A stretch of 64,000 nucleotides of DNA from contig CAKQUX010000001.1 of assembly GCA_934277645.1 (NCBI GenBank), forward strand, positions 62,001-126,000. Reading direction: 5' to 3'. The stretch's first letter is position 1. Every line of letters starts with the position of its first letter. Source of the stretch: an uncultured Clostridia bacterium. GTDB lineage: Bacteria > Bacillota > Clostridia > Christensenellales > CAG-917. Positions 1 to 8,682 of this stretch are shown here, piece by piece. The translations under genes were made by a program, and so were the position numbers. The notes below the pieces were generated by a model, which was given only the letters and a program-made list of their open reading frames with translations, did no database searches and was not told the origin of the DNA.

Positions 1-721
1 TGCCCGAACGCGTACCCATGACCAAACCTTCGAGCGGAGTAAATCCCATTGACGTATCTTGGCATTTGCCGTCCTTTACAGCCGAAATCGAAGATCCGTT
101 TCCGAGATGGCAAATAATCATCTTTTTGTCTTTGCCGATGATTTTTGCGGTTTCTTCGCTTACAAACTTATGCGACGTTCCGTGGAAACCGTACTTTCTG
201 ACTTTGTATTGTTCGTAAACGCTATAAGGAATTCCGTACATAAACGCCTTAGGCGGCATTGTGCTATGGAAAGTGGTATCGAAAACCGCAACCATAGGCA
301 CGCCCGGCATAACCTCACGACAACTCTTGATGCAAGCGATGTTTCCCGGCATGTGAAGTGGTCCGAGTTCTGCATTCTTTTCGCAGATTTTTATGACTTC
401 GTCGTCGATAACGACTGACGAGTGGAAATCCTCGCCCGAGTGGAGAACTCTGTGTCCCACTGCTCCGATTTCGGATACGGACTTGATTGCGCCGTAAGTC
501 GGGTCAAGCATAGCTTTTAAAACAAGCTCCATAGCTTCTTTATGCGAAGGCATATCTTGCTCGATTTTATATTCTTTTCCGTCTGCTGTCTTTTGCGATA
601 AGCAACTACCGCTGAACGTAATACGTTCGCAAAGACCTTTAAGCAAAGCGGTTTCGGTTTCCATGTCGATAAGTTGATATTTAAGCGATGACGAACCTGC
701 GTTTATAACTAAAACTTTCAT
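1..721 (-). CDS. ackA: Acetate kinase, N-terminal 240 residues (cut by window edge)
   Basis: Acetate kinase makes ATP and acetate from acetyl phosphate in the cytoplasm, the last step of the Pta-AckA overflow pathway. The start has the hallmark NAGSSSLKYQL phosphate motif at residues 7-17, followed by GHRVLHSGE, FDTTFHSTMP, YGFHGTSH and CHLGNGSS blocks, all in family order, ending near GTRSG where the window stops. The rest (about 160 of ~400 residues) lies outside. The ATG at 721 follows the pta stop by one base and is served by a GGAG site inside the end of pta, so the two genes are translationally linked and transcribed from the promoter ahead of pta. Confidence 0.96.
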   Translation of the reverse strand, partial: MKVLVINAGSSSLKYQLIDMETETALLKGLCERITFSGSCLSQKTADGKEYKIEQDMPSHKEAMELVLKAMLDPTYGAIKSVSEIGAVGHRVLHSGEDFHSSVVIDDEVIKICEKNAELGPLHMPGNIACIKSCREVMPGVPMVAVFDTTFHSTMPPKAFMYGIPYSVYEQYKVRKYGFHGTSHKFVSEETAKIIGKDKKMIICHLGNGSSISAVKDGKCQDTSMGFTPLEGLVMGTRSG

Positions 722-722
722 A

Positions 723-1715
723 TTATGCTCCTTGCAAACAAGTAATTGCGGCAACCGCAACAATGTCTTCCGCTACGCAACCGCGCGACAAGTCGTTGAT
801 CGGCTTTGAAAGGCCTTGCATAATAGGTCCGATAGCCATACATCCGCCGAAGCGTTGAGCGATTTTGTATCCGATATTTCCTGCGTCAAGGTTAGGAAAT
901 ACAAGAACGTTTGCCTTTCCGGCAACAGGGCTTCCGCTTGCTTTTTGCTTAGCAACGACGTCGACGATTGCCGCGTCAAGTTGCATTTCGCCGTCTACGC
1001 AAATTTCAGGATGTTCGCTTTTGACGATTTGAAGCGCGTTTCTAACCTTATCGATATTCTCGTGCTTTGCGCTGCCGAGCGTCGAAAAGCTGAGCATAGC
1101 GATTTTCGGTTCGACTTCGACAATGTTCTTTGCCGAAAGATAAGCCGCCGTAACGATGTCTGCAAGTTGGTTTTCGTCAGGATACGGAATAACCGCGCAA
1201 TCGCTGAATACGAATGCAGGCGTATCGCTGTATTTAAAGTCACTAGGCGGAATCATAATGAAACAGCTCGAAACGCTCTTGATGCCTTTTGCAGGTTTTA
1301 CCACTTGGAATGCCGCTCTCGAAACGTCTGCCGACGAGAAAACCGCGCCGCCTACAACGCCGTCTACGTCGCCGACTTTAAGAGCGACTGCCGCATAGTA
1401 CATATTGTTTGAAGTAATGAGTTTTTTTGCCGCTTCTAAGGTCAAGCCTTTTTCTTTGCGAAGCTCATAAAGGAAGTTTGTGTATTCGTCGACTTTGTCG
1501 GTCATAGGATTCATAAATTCTACGCCGCTGAAATTGATTTCAGGAAATTTGGCTGCGATAGCCGTTTTGTCGCCAATCAAAACTACCTTACAAATCTTCT
1601 TTTGCGTAAGAATTTCGGCTGCTTTTGCGGCTCTATAATCGTCGCCTTCTGCAAGAGCGATAGTTTTGTTAAGTTTTGATGCTCTGGAAAAGAGATTATC
1701 TAAAAAGTTGCTCAT
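723..1715 (-). CDS. pta: Phosphate acetyltransferase
   Basis: Converts acetyl-CoA and phosphate to acetyl phosphate and CoA; with the next gene ackA it forms the acetate/ATP-producing pathway. The 330-residue product has the length of the compact Pta class (no N-terminal regulatory domain). Family blocks are visible: an N-terminal IALAEGDDYRAAKAAE segment, VDGVVGGAVFSSADVSRAAFQ in the middle, and near the C-terminus a stretch on purity of the binding site (NIGYKIAQRFGG, then IMQGLSKPINDLSRGC). GGAG lies six bases before the ATG. It is the first gene of a leftward pta-ackA operon with its own SigA-type promoter. Confidence 0.96.
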   Translation of the reverse strand: MSNFLDNLFSRASKLNKTIALAEGDDYRAAKAAEILTQKKICKVVLIGDKTAIAAKFPEINFSGVEFMNPMTDKVDEYTNFLYELRKEKGLTLEAAKKLITSNNMYYAAVALKVGDVDGVVGGAVFSSADVSRAAFQVVKPAKGIKSVSSCFIMIPPSDFKYSDTPAFVFSDCAVIPYPDENQLADIVTAAYLSAKNIVEVEPKIAMLSFSTLGSAKHENIDKVRNALQIVKSEHPEICVDGEMQLDAAIVDVVAKQKASGSPVAGKANVLVFPNLDAGNIGYKIAQRFGGCMAIGPIMQGLSKPINDLSRGCVAEDIVAVAAITCLQGA

Positions 1716-1771
1716 TTTAACTCCAAAAACTCGGCAATATAATATTGCTTCTTATTTATTTTATTGTTATA

Positions 1772-1800
1772 ATTATAAAAGGTATTTTTTAAAAAATCAA
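1772..1800 (-). promoter_or_regulatory. SigA-type promoter of pta-ackA
   Basis: On the minus strand TTGATT (1800-1795) is followed after 17 bases by TATAAT (1777-1772). Transcription would start near 1765, giving a leader of about 50 bases before pta. Confidence 0.75.
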
Positions 1801-1845
1801 CTGTTGACAACACAATTTTAAAATCAACGGAACAAGCGAGGAGCA

Positions 1846-2985
1846 ATGAAAACTACGGCAATAATTGCGGAATACAATCCGTTCCACAACGGGCATCTCT
1901 ATCAACTGTCAAAGGCGAAAGCCGAAACGGGTTGCGACACTTTGATAGTCGTCATGAGCGGCTCGTTTACTCAACGTGGCGACATTTGCATAGCCGACAA
2001 ATACACTCGCGCAAATTGGGCAATAAAGGCAGGTGCCGACGCCGTAATAGAATTGCCGACGGTTTATTCCCTTTCGCCTGCAAACAAATTCGCTATGGGC
2101 GCAATGAAAACGCTTTCCGTCTTCGACAACCTTACTCTATCGTTCGGAAGCGAAAGCGGCGACCTTAGTTCAATTCAACTCGCCGTTTCCGAACTTAATT
2201 ACGAAACAAACGAATTCAAAACGCTTCTTAGCGACTATATGTCAAAAGGCTATTCCCTTGCAAAAGCCAGAACCATGGCGTTAGACCAAGAAAGCCCTAT
2301 CGTTTCGGAAATAATCGGCAGTCCGAACAATATTTTGGCTGTCGAGTATTTAAAAGCCTGCATGGCTCTCGATTTACCTTTCGATTTTCACACCGTCAAA
2401 CGTCGCTACTCTACCGACGGCGGCGCATTTTTATCGTCAACCGAAATCCGTAAAATGTTGCATCTTAAAGAGGACGTTTCAAAAGCCGTTCCGCCTTTTG
2501 TGGAGCTTTGCGACATCGACAAAAAGAAATTTTCGGCAATTTGCCTGTATGCGATAAACACTATGACGGCAGAAGAACTTGAAAAAATTTCAAATATATC
2601 GGAAGGTTTTGAAAACAGACTGAAAAAATTGAGTTTCGGCTCTATCGAAGAGCTTTACGCTCTCACCACCAAGCGATATACCAAAAGCACAGTCAAACGC
2701 ATAATTGCGTCCGCTACTCTCGGCATAACAAAAGACCTTGTTTCGGTCGCCGAAGACAATCCGCCGTATATCAGAATTCTCGCTTTAAGACGAAGCCGAA
2801 AAGATATACTTGGCGAAATCGCAAAAAAAACGAAACCGCTTTTAAAAGCAAGCGACTGCACGGACGAAACGATTAAACCGCTTGTCGATATGGACGAAAA
2901 GGCTCACCGCTTTTTATCTCTTGTGAACGGTGCGCCCGAAAAGGTCTTAAACGAACCGTCGTTTTTAAGCAATCAATCAAACTGA
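1846..2985 (+). CDS. tmcAL: tRNA(Met) cytidine acetate ligase (YlbM/TmcAL)
   Basis: TmcAL activates acetate with ATP and acetylates cytidine 34 of elongator tRNA-Met. The first 20 residues hold IIAEYNPFHNGH, the HxGH-type nucleotidyltransferase motif of the family, followed by VVMSGSFTQRGD and the DAVIELPT segment. At 379 residues it is close to the usual ~400. GGAG precedes the ATG by six bases. It is divergent from pta-ackA, so an acetate-consuming tRNA modifier sits next to the acetate-producing pathway; whether that matters is inference. The family role is established for Bacillus; the assignment rests on motif and length. Confidence 0.93.
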   Translation: MKTTAIIAEYNPFHNGHLYQLSKAKAETGCDTLIVVMSGSFTQRGDICIADKYTRANWAIKAGADAVIELPTVYSLSPANKFAMGAMKTLSVFDNLTLSFGSESGDLSSIQLAVSELNYETNEFKTLLSDYMSKGYSLAKARTMALDQESPIVSEIIGSPNNILAVEYLKACMALDLPFDFHTVKRRYSTDGGAFLSSTEIRKMLHLKEDVSKAVPPFVELCDIDKKKFSAICLYAINTMTAEELEKISNISEGFENRLKKLSFGSIEELYALTTKRYTKSTVKRIIASATLGITKDLVSVAEDNPPYIRILALRRSRKDILGEIAKKTKPLLKASDCTDETIKPLVDMDEKAHRFLSLVNGAPEKVLNEPSFLSNQSN

Positions 2986-3038
2986 TTATCGGCGCTTAAA
3001 CTATTCATAAAACAAAAATTTTTATAATAATATAGAGA

Positions 3039-4118
3039 GTGGAAAACTCGTTAAAAACCGAAACACTCAAAACAGACGACGCGAAAACCACGCGTCGTTT
3101 TATTATGCGAAAAAACAAACAAACGCATAAGGTCGAAAAACAAAAACGACTTACTAAACGATTTACGTTAGATTTTTCAAAGGTACGAAACTTTTGCCTG
3201 ATTGTCCTGACCGTAATTGCGCTTGTGATGATTGTAATTCGCCCCGAAATTTACATACAATCCACAAAAAACGGACTTATAGTTTTCACAGCTTCCGTTT
3301 TGCCTGCTCTGTTTCCGTTTTTTTTCTTTTCGACAATACTCACAAAGCTCGGCGCGCCGCTTGCCGTTGCAAAAATTTTCGGCAAGCCGTTCGGCAAATT
3401 CTTTAACACTTCGGGGCTTTCGGCGTACGTCTTTTTTATGAGCTTGATATGCGGCTATCCCGTCGGAGCAAAACTCGTTTCGGAATTATACGATTCTTCG
3501 CTTGTCGACTCTGCCGAATCGAAAAGAATTGCGTCGTTTTGTTCTACAAGCGGTCCTTTGTTCATTTTAGGGACGCTCGGCGTCACCGTTTTTAACGACA
3601 AAACGCTTGCGCTTGTAGTTTTGATATGCCACTATCTTTCGGCATTTTTGAACGGCTTTATCTATCGCGGAAAACGACCGGCTTCCGAAAACGTTTTAAA
3701 CCTGCCGCTTGACTGTGACGATGTTCTTTCAAAAACAATCAGCGGTTCGACTTTGTCGATGCTTAACCTTTGCGGATATATCATAGTTTTCAATCTTATC
3801 ATCGACCTTGTGTTAAACAGCGGAATTTTGTCATGCCTACCGAACACCGATTTCGGGTTTACCGCCAAAGCGTTGATTTGCGGTTGTATCGAGATGACGA
3901 GAGGCTGTATGATGCTTAGCAAAATAACTATTCCGAAATTTTTAAAATGCGGCTTGGTTACGTTTTTAGTATCGATTTCTGGAATGGGAATTTTATGTCA
4001 GTCTATGAGTTTTTTGTCGAAGTGCCGTATAAAAGCAAAAACGGTAGTTTTGCAAAAATTCACTCAAAGTTTAATTGCTCTTTTATTGGGAACAATCGCA
4101 GGATTACTTTTAAAATGA
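3039..4118 (+). CDS. YlbJ-like sporulation integral membrane protein
   Basis: A polytopic membrane protein with about eight hydrophobic segments, resembling YlbJ and the nucleoside-recognition (Gate) domain family. Recognisable pieces are LPALFPFFFFSTIL, the conserved SLICGYPVGAKLVSELY, and a second CSTSGPLFILGTLG block that repeats the Gate pattern. YlbJ is needed for spore formation in Bacillus (established); here the role is inferred. The start is uncertain: GTG at 3039 lies just downstream of a TATAAT-like box with no clear ribosome site, while the next choice is ATG at 3105 (residue 23). A strong hairpin at 3074-3100 would sit directly before the latter, which argues for 3039. About 359 residues against ~400 in Bacillus. 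Confidence 0.8.
   Translation: MENSLKTETLKTDDAKTTRRFIMRKNKQTHKVEKQKRLTKRFTLDFSKVRNFCLIVLTVIALVMIVIRPEIYIQSTKNGLIVFTASVLPALFPFFFFSTILTKLGAPLAVAKIFGKPFGKFFNTSGLSAYVFFMSLICGYPVGAKLVSELYDSSLVDSAESKRIASFCSTSGPLFILGTLGVTVFNDKTLALVVLICHYLSAFLNGFIYRGKRPASENVLNLPLDCDDVLSKTISGSTLSMLNLCGYIIVFNLIIDLVLNSGILSCLPNTDFGFTAKALICGCIEMTRGCMMLSKITIPKFLKCGLVTFLVSISGMGILCQSMSFLSKCRIKAKTVVLQKFTQSLIALLLGTIAGLLLK
3074..3102 (+). other. GC-rich hairpin with T-rich tail at the start of the ylbJ-like gene
   Basis: ACGACGCG and CGCGTCGT pair around a 7-base loop, extended by two weaker pairs and followed by TTTATT. It could terminate tmcAL transcripts, or act as an attenuator inside the first codons of the next gene. Confidence 0.5.
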
Positions 4119-4310
4119 TAACAAATGACAAGCTAACAAATAACGATAAATTTACTTAGCAGGCATCATAGCGTTCACTGAAAATTCAGCTGCATTAAAG
4201 CACAAAACTATTTCCAAAAGGCTAACAAATACACGCTCGAAAACTATAAAATTAACAGGAAAATAGACAAAATTTTAAGTAATTATGACAATTTTTAACA
4301 CGGTTTTTTC

Positions 4311-4350
4311 TTTTCACCTATTTTTCACCATTTTTTCACCTATTTTTCAC
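4311..4350 (+). repeat. Four TTTTCAC(C) direct repeats, 11-bp period
   Basis: TTTTCACC starts at 4311, 4322 and 4333, and TTTTCAC at 4344, exactly 11 bp apart, ending 17 bp before a -35 box. Spacing of one helical turn puts every copy on the same DNA face, as expected for a multimeric activator site or an intrinsically bent T-tract UP region. The rest of the gap 4119-4310 is AT-rich and shows nothing I recognise. Confidence 0.85.
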
Positions 4351-4367
4351 TTTTTTGTCATATTGCT

Positions 4368-4397
4368 TTGACTTTATTTAATTTTCGTACTTATAAT
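4368..4397 (+). promoter_or_regulatory. Promoter of the sigma-like regulator gene
   Basis: TTGACT (4368-4373), 18-base spacer, TATAAT (4392-4397). Start near 4404 leaves a leader of about 30 bases carrying AAGGAGG. Confidence 0.85.
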
Positions 4398-4433
4398 CAA
4401 GGCACATCATTCAAATTTCCCCAAGGAGGACAT

Positions 4434-4925
4434 ATGAAACACACCTTATGGAGCAACGCTGTACTCGTTGCTTATTCTGCTATTCCGCAAATTATCAAAA
4501 CTATCGATTTCGGAGTAAAAACTCGTATCCAATCGGGCTTCGGAGCAAGACACCTACGACTAGGAATATCCACCGAAGAACTTCTAAACGAAATATGCGT
4601 CTTAAACGACTCAAAACGCAAGCTATGCAACCTGAAATACATACTTGACACCGCTCTAAGCGCATTAAAAACAGTCGATTCGGAGATTTTGACAATGCGA
4701 TATTTGCGAAAATTGACTTTTCAGGAAATCGCCGACGAGTCCACCGTGTGCATAAGAACGGTTTTCAGACGACACATCAGAGCAACCGAAAATTTTTGCC
4801 AGACTATGAAGAATTTAGGCTACGGCGAAGATTGGCTGAAAAACGAATACCAAAACATACCTATGATAAACGCAATAAAAAGAAGAATCGAAGAAAGCAA
4901 TTATTTAAACTTTACAAGCATTTAA
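4434..4925 (+). CDS. Small sigma-70 region-4-like HTH protein
   Basis: A 163-residue protein of unknown role. Residues ~80-130 read as a region-4-type helix-turn-helix: DSEILTMRYL, then KLTFQEIADESTVCIRTVFRRH, then a basic helix. The N-terminal half is helical and unassigned. Similar short sigma-like factors in Clostridia and their phages act as transcription activators, but no specific family could be fixed. The ATG at 4434 is chosen because a perfect AAGGAGG lies seven bases upstream; earlier in-frame codons overlap the -35 box. The gene stands alone behind phased direct repeats, which suggests dedicated, possibly autogenous, control. Confidence 0.8.
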   Translation: MKHTLWSNAVLVAYSAIPQIIKTIDFGVKTRIQSGFGARHLRLGISTEELLNEICVLNDSKRKLCNLKYILDTALSALKTVDSEILTMRYLRKLTFQEIADESTVCIRTVFRRHIRATENFCQTMKNLGYGEDWLKNEYQNIPMINAIKRRIEESNYLNFTSI

Positions 4926-4983
4926 TTTTCAAAATTTTTAAAAATCAGCAAACCGAGAAATAGTAGCTAATCGGCGTTCATAA

Positions 4984-5009
4984 AACGGTCATGCCGTTGG
5001 TTTTATTAT
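4984..5009 (+). terminator. Weak terminator after the sigma-like gene
   Basis: AACGG and CCGTT pair around TCATG, followed by GGTTTTATT. Short stem, hence low confidence. Confidence 0.4.
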
Positions 5010-5030
5010 ACAAAATTTCGGTTAAATCAC

Positions 5031-5070
5031 GGCTGTGTTTTCGTTTACGCGAATTTGCGAAAACACAGCC
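5031..5070. repeat. Perfect 13-bp inverted repeat in a gene-free stretch
   Basis: GGCTGTGTTTTCG (5031-5043) and its exact complement (5058-5070) flank a 14-base spacer. There is no T-run on either side, so it is not an ordinary terminator. The rest of 4926-5375 holds no credible gene. Confidence 0.8.
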
Positions 5071-5323
5071 AACGTTTCTATATGTTATGGAAATGTTATA
5101 CAAAAATCGGCAAATAACGATAGCAAAGAGATGCTATAATTCGGTTTTAAACAAATGTCCTTTCCTTAGATACGTTAGTTTTAAACTAACTGCCATAAAT
5201 CACGAAATACACAATATGTAATTATTCGTTATTTAATTATGTGTCTTAAATCGCATATAAAACCTGCACATAAATTCTACCGTCTTTTACTACTTGCCTA
5301 TTGTCGTCACATAAAATCGCAAA

Positions 5324-5348
5324 TAAAAACAGCGCATACTGCGCTGTT
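5324..5348 (-). terminator. Terminator of the isomerase operon
   Basis: Minus strand: AACAGCGC, 5-base loop, GCGCTGTT, then TTTATTT. It lies 28 bases past the isomerase stop. Confidence 0.85.
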
Positions 5349-5375
5349 TAAATTTTACAAATCAAATCTTATCGA

Positions 5376-6173
5376 TTACTTTTGAAAACGCTTCATATAG
5401 TTGATATATTGCGCAAAAACGATTCCCGGCTCTTCAAGGTCATTGTTCCAACGCTTTACCCATTCGAGAGTGAAATAACCGTCGTAGCCTTTTGCCAAAA
5501 GCGAACCGATTGCCTCTTCAAGCGGAATATCGCCATAGCCCATCATCTTATACTTCGGAGCGCATCCTGCAATCACGCTGTCTTTAAGGTGGACGTATTT
5601 AATTCTGTCACCGAGATTGTCGAGCGTTTGACCGATATATTCATCCCCGAAACGATAAGGATGATGAACGTCCCAAAGTGCGCCTACCGCGCCGCCGACT
5701 TCGTCGAGTACATTTGCCAATTTTTTGGTGTTTACCATAAGTCCGTTGGTTTCCATAAGTACGGTAACGTTTTTACCTTCGGCATATTCCGCTACGGTAG
5801 CAAGGTTCTTTTTGCACAAATCGATATCGCCGCCGTCAAAATACGGAGTGTCGGTTGACAAAACTCTGACAAACGGAACTTTAAGGTCACGCGCCAAATC
5901 GATATATGCTTTTGCTTCGGCAATAGATTCGTCCTTGCCTTCGTGCATAGCAAGCGTCGCGGCGCTTGTGAGCATCGAAATTTCAATGCCGAGACGTTTA
6001 ATTTCGCTGAGCGTCTTTTCCTTATCGGTTGTAAACGCCTTCATGGTAGGAGCGTACAATTCTTTTGCGACTCCGCGAATTTCCACACCGTTATAACCTA
6101 AATCTTTTGCAGTAGTAAAAATTTCTTGCAAATTCCAGCTTGGGCAACCAAGCGTCGAAAAAGATAGTTTCAT
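5376..6173 (-). CDS. Sugar phosphate isomerase/epimerase (TIM barrel)
   Basis: A 265-residue member of the xylose-isomerase-like TIM-barrel superfamily (AP-endonuclease 2 fold). Typical pieces are SFSTLGCPSWNLQE at the start, GYNGVEIRG, VLMETNG, GALWDVHHPYR, YVHLKDS and the C-terminal GYFTLEWVKRW; acidic and histidine residues in these strands form the divalent-metal site of the family. The substrate cannot be read from sequence; relatives act on sugars or inositols. GGAGG lies before the ATG and the gene starts 10 bases after the acyl-CoA synthetase stop, so both are co-transcribed; it ends the leftward run with a clear terminator. Confidence 0.88.
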   Translation of the reverse strand: MKLSFSTLGCPSWNLQEIFTTAKDLGYNGVEIRGVAKELYAPTMKAFTTDKEKTLSEIKRLGIEISMLTSAATLAMHEGKDESIAEAKAYIDLARDLKVPFVRVLSTDTPYFDGGDIDLCKKNLATVAEYAEGKNVTVLMETNGLMVNTKKLANVLDEVGGAVGALWDVHHPYRFGDEYIGQTLDNLGDRIKYVHLKDSVIAGCAPKYKMMGYGDIPLEEAIGSLLAKGYDGYFTLEWVKRWNNDLEEPGIVFAQYINYMKRFQK

Positions 6174-6183
6174 ATACGCCTCC

Positions 6184-7845
6184 TTATGCCGTTTCTATTT
6201 TTGCAGCTTCCTGCAAATTGAGAATTTCGATAGCTTCTTCACGAAGTTTGAATTTTTGAATTTTGCCGCTTGCCGTAACAGGGAAACTGTCCACAAAGCG
6301 GATATAGCTCGGCACTTTATGCTTTGCCATATTGGCTTTTATAAGGTCCTTAACTTCCTGTTCGGTCATTGTTTCGCCCTTTTTAAGAATGATAACAGCC
6401 ATAACCTCTTCGCCGTATTGTTGGCTCGGAACGCCTATGACCTGAACGTCAGAAATTTTAGGACAAGTATACAAAAACTCTTCGATTTCCTTAGGGTAAA
6501 TATTTTCGCCGCCGCGGATAATCATATCTTTCAATCTTCCGACTACTTTGTAATAGCCGTTTTCGTCAACCGTGCAAAGGTCACCCGAGTGAAGCCAGCC
6601 GTCTTTATCGATTGCCTGAGCGGTCGCTTCCGGCATTTTGTAATATCCGCGCATTATGTTATAGCCTCTTGCGCAGAACTCGCCTGTTTTATGAGGCGGC
6701 AAAGTTTCGCCTGTTTCAGGGTCGATAATTTTGCACTCAACGCCCGGGAACGCTTTTCCGACCGTCGAAACACGAGCTTCGATGCTGTCGTTTGTCGTCG
6801 TCATCGTACAACCCGGACTTGCTTCGGTTTGTCCGAAAACAATGACTATGTCTTTCATATTCATTTCGTCGATAACTTGTTGCATAACTTTTATCGGGCA
6901 AGGCGAACCTGCCATAATTCCCGTTCTGAGCGACGAAAAATCATATTGTTTGAAATCAGGATGTTCGAGCATCGCAATAAACATTGTAGGAACGCCGTGA
7001 ACAGCCGTGCAATGTTCTTCGCTTATCGCCTTCATAACTTTTAAAGGGCTATAAGGAAGCGGAACCATGCCGGTTGCGTGAGTAATCGACGCCATCATTG
7101 CAAGAACCATTCCGAAACAATGGAAGAACGGAACGCAAATGCAAAGTTTATCTTTTTCGGTAAACTTCATTCCGTCGCCGATGCACTTGCCGTTGTTGAT
7201 AATGTTGTAATGCGTAAGCATAACGCCCTTAGGAAAGCCCGTCGTACCCGACGTATACTGAATGTTGATAACGTCTTGCGGGTCGAGCGTTGCAACTCTT
7301 GCTTTAAACTCTTCGTCGCTGACCTTGGAAGCGTAACTCTTTATGTCTTTAAACGACATAAAGCCGTTAGGCGTTTCGTCGGTATCGGCGTAGATAATGC
7401 GCTCTATAAACGGCATTTGCTTAGAGCTGACCAAACCGTCCTTACTTGTAGGAAGTTCAGGAAAAAGTTCTTCGACGATTTTAACGTAATCGACGTCTTT
7501 AGTGCCGTGCATCATAACCAAGAACTTTGAATCCGATTGATTGAGAAGGTATTCAAGTTCAAAAATCTTGTAGTTGGTATTGACCGTAACGGAAATTGCT
7601 CCGATTTTTGCGGTCGCAAAAAACGTAAGCATCCATTCGGAAGTGTTTTTTGCCCAAATTGCTACTTTATCGCCCTTTTGAACACCGAGAGCCATAAATC
7701 CTTTTGCGTATTCGTCTGTTTCTTTATCGAATTCCGCCCAAGTCTTTTCATATCCTTCAAGCGGAAATTTACAAGCAAGATTGTCGGGATAGTTTTTACC
7801 TAAATCGTTTATGACCTCGCCAAGTGTTTTATTTATAAATTCCAT
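6184..7845 (-). CDS. AMP-binding acyl-CoA synthetase (fatty-acid ligase type)
   Basis: Activates a carboxylic acid with ATP and CoA, via an acyl-adenylate, in the cytoplasm. The 553-residue product has the full ANL-superfamily layout: P-loop-like YTSGTTGFPKGVMLTH near residue 200, FGQTEASPG (A5), GYYKMPEAT, the adenine-pocket SGDLCTVDENGYYKVVGRLKD with the hinge, GGENIYPKEIEEFLY, and the C-terminal catalytic lysine region TASGKIQKFKLRE. It most resembles medium/long-chain fatty-acyl-CoA ligases of anaerobes. GGAG precedes the ATG. It lies between an RluA-like gene (10 bases upstream) and the isomerase. Exact chain length is not predictable. Confidence 0.92.
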   Translation of the reverse strand: MEFINKTLGEVINDLGKNYPDNLACKFPLEGYEKTWAEFDKETDEYAKGFMALGVQKGDKVAIWAKNTSEWMLTFFATAKIGAISVTVNTNYKIFELEYLLNQSDSKFLVMMHGTKDVDYVKIVEELFPELPTSKDGLVSSKQMPFIERIIYADTDETPNGFMSFKDIKSYASKVSDEEFKARVATLDPQDVINIQYTSGTTGFPKGVMLTHYNIINNGKCIGDGMKFTEKDKLCICVPFFHCFGMVLAMMASITHATGMVPLPYSPLKVMKAISEEHCTAVHGVPTMFIAMLEHPDFKQYDFSSLRTGIMAGSPCPIKVMQQVIDEMNMKDIVIVFGQTEASPGCTMTTTNDSIEARVSTVGKAFPGVECKIIDPETGETLPPHKTGEFCARGYNIMRGYYKMPEATAQAIDKDGWLHSGDLCTVDENGYYKVVGRLKDMIIRGGENIYPKEIEEFLYTCPKISDVQVIGVPSQQYGEEVMAVIILKKGETMTEQEVKDLIKANMAKHKVPSYIRFVDSFPVTASGKIQKFKLREEAIEILNLQEAAKIETA

Positions 7846-7855
7846 GTTTTCTCCG

Positions 7856-8575
7856 TTAATCGTACAAATTGTTGTTTTTAACCGTAAGCCTTAAAAACTG
7901 TTCTAAATTGAACAGATTCCAAAGCGGCTGAGTTTCGGGCGGATATACCCTGAAAACCATTCTGTTGCCACTGATAGGATGATTAAATTTTAGTTCGACT
8001 GCCCATAGGCATAGCGGTATTTTTAGCCCTTTTCCGTAGCGAGCGTCGCCGGCAATCGGATTGCCTAGTCCTGCCATCTGAACTCTGATCTGATGTCCTC
8101 TGCCCGTTACGAGATTTACCGCAACCAAACTGTAATTCGACTTTGTATCCAAAACTTTATAATCGAGTTCGGCATACTTTGCACCCTCGGTCAGCTTAGG
8201 CACGATTTCGGTGTTGTTCGTATTAGGATTCTTTTTTAAATAATTTATAACTTTCTTTTGCTTTTCTTTCGGAGTGCCGTCAACGATTGCAAAATACTTT
8301 TTTTCGACATCGCCGTTTGCGATAGCTTCCGACAATCTTGCCGCCGCTTTCGACGTTTTTGCAAACACCATAACGCCGCCCGTCGGACGGTCGAGTCTAT
8401 GAACAAGTCCGAGATATGCGTCACCCGGTTTATTATATTTTTCGACTAAATACTGCTTTAAAATAGTTAGCATATCGTCGTCGCCCGATTCGTCTTTTTG
8501 AACGGGAACCATAGCAGGTTTTGTAACGACTAAAATATGATTGTCTTCAAACAGTATTTTTATATCTTCTCTCAT
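7856..8575 (-). CDS. RluA-family pseudouridine synthase
   Basis: Converts uridine to pseudouridine in rRNA or tRNA. The catalytic motif of the RluA family is plain: GLVHRLDRPTGGVMVFAKT near residue 60, with the catalytic aspartate in HRLD. Other family blocks are EDNHILVVTKPAMVPVQ at the start and VTGRGHQIRVQMAGLGNPIAGDARYG. At 239 residues there is no N-terminal S4 domain, as in the short RluA-like proteins of Firmicutes whose target is usually unassigned. GGAG stands before the ATG. Second-position spacing (10 bases) ties it to the acyl-CoA synthetase downstream. Confidence 0.92.
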   Translation of the reverse strand: MREDIKILFEDNHILVVTKPAMVPVQKDESGDDDMLTILKQYLVEKYNKPGDAYLGLVHRLDRPTGGVMVFAKTSKAAARLSEAIANGDVEKKYFAIVDGTPKEKQKKVINYLKKNPNTNNTEIVPKLTEGAKYAELDYKVLDTKSNYSLVAVNLVTGRGHQIRVQMAGLGNPIAGDARYGKGLKIPLCLWAVELKFNHPISGNRMVFRVYPPETQPLWNLFNLEQFLRLTVKNNNLYD

Positions 8576-8682
8576 AGTATCTCCAAAGCGTTTTGCTTTT
8601 TGACGTTATCTTTTATTTGTTGCAGGTAAAATTTACCTTGATTGTGATTACCTTGTTTGCGTAAACTTGTCGCTTACGTTCT

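Noticed and set aside
3105..4118. ATG at 3105 as the start of the ylbJ-like gene
   Set aside because: A strong hairpin ends just before it and no ribosome site is present; kept only as an alternative to GTG 3039.
4991..5221. 76-residue open frame in the 4.9-5.4 kb gap
   Set aside because: No ribosome site, overlaps a terminator-like hairpin and the 13-bp inverted repeat, and shows no family resemblance.
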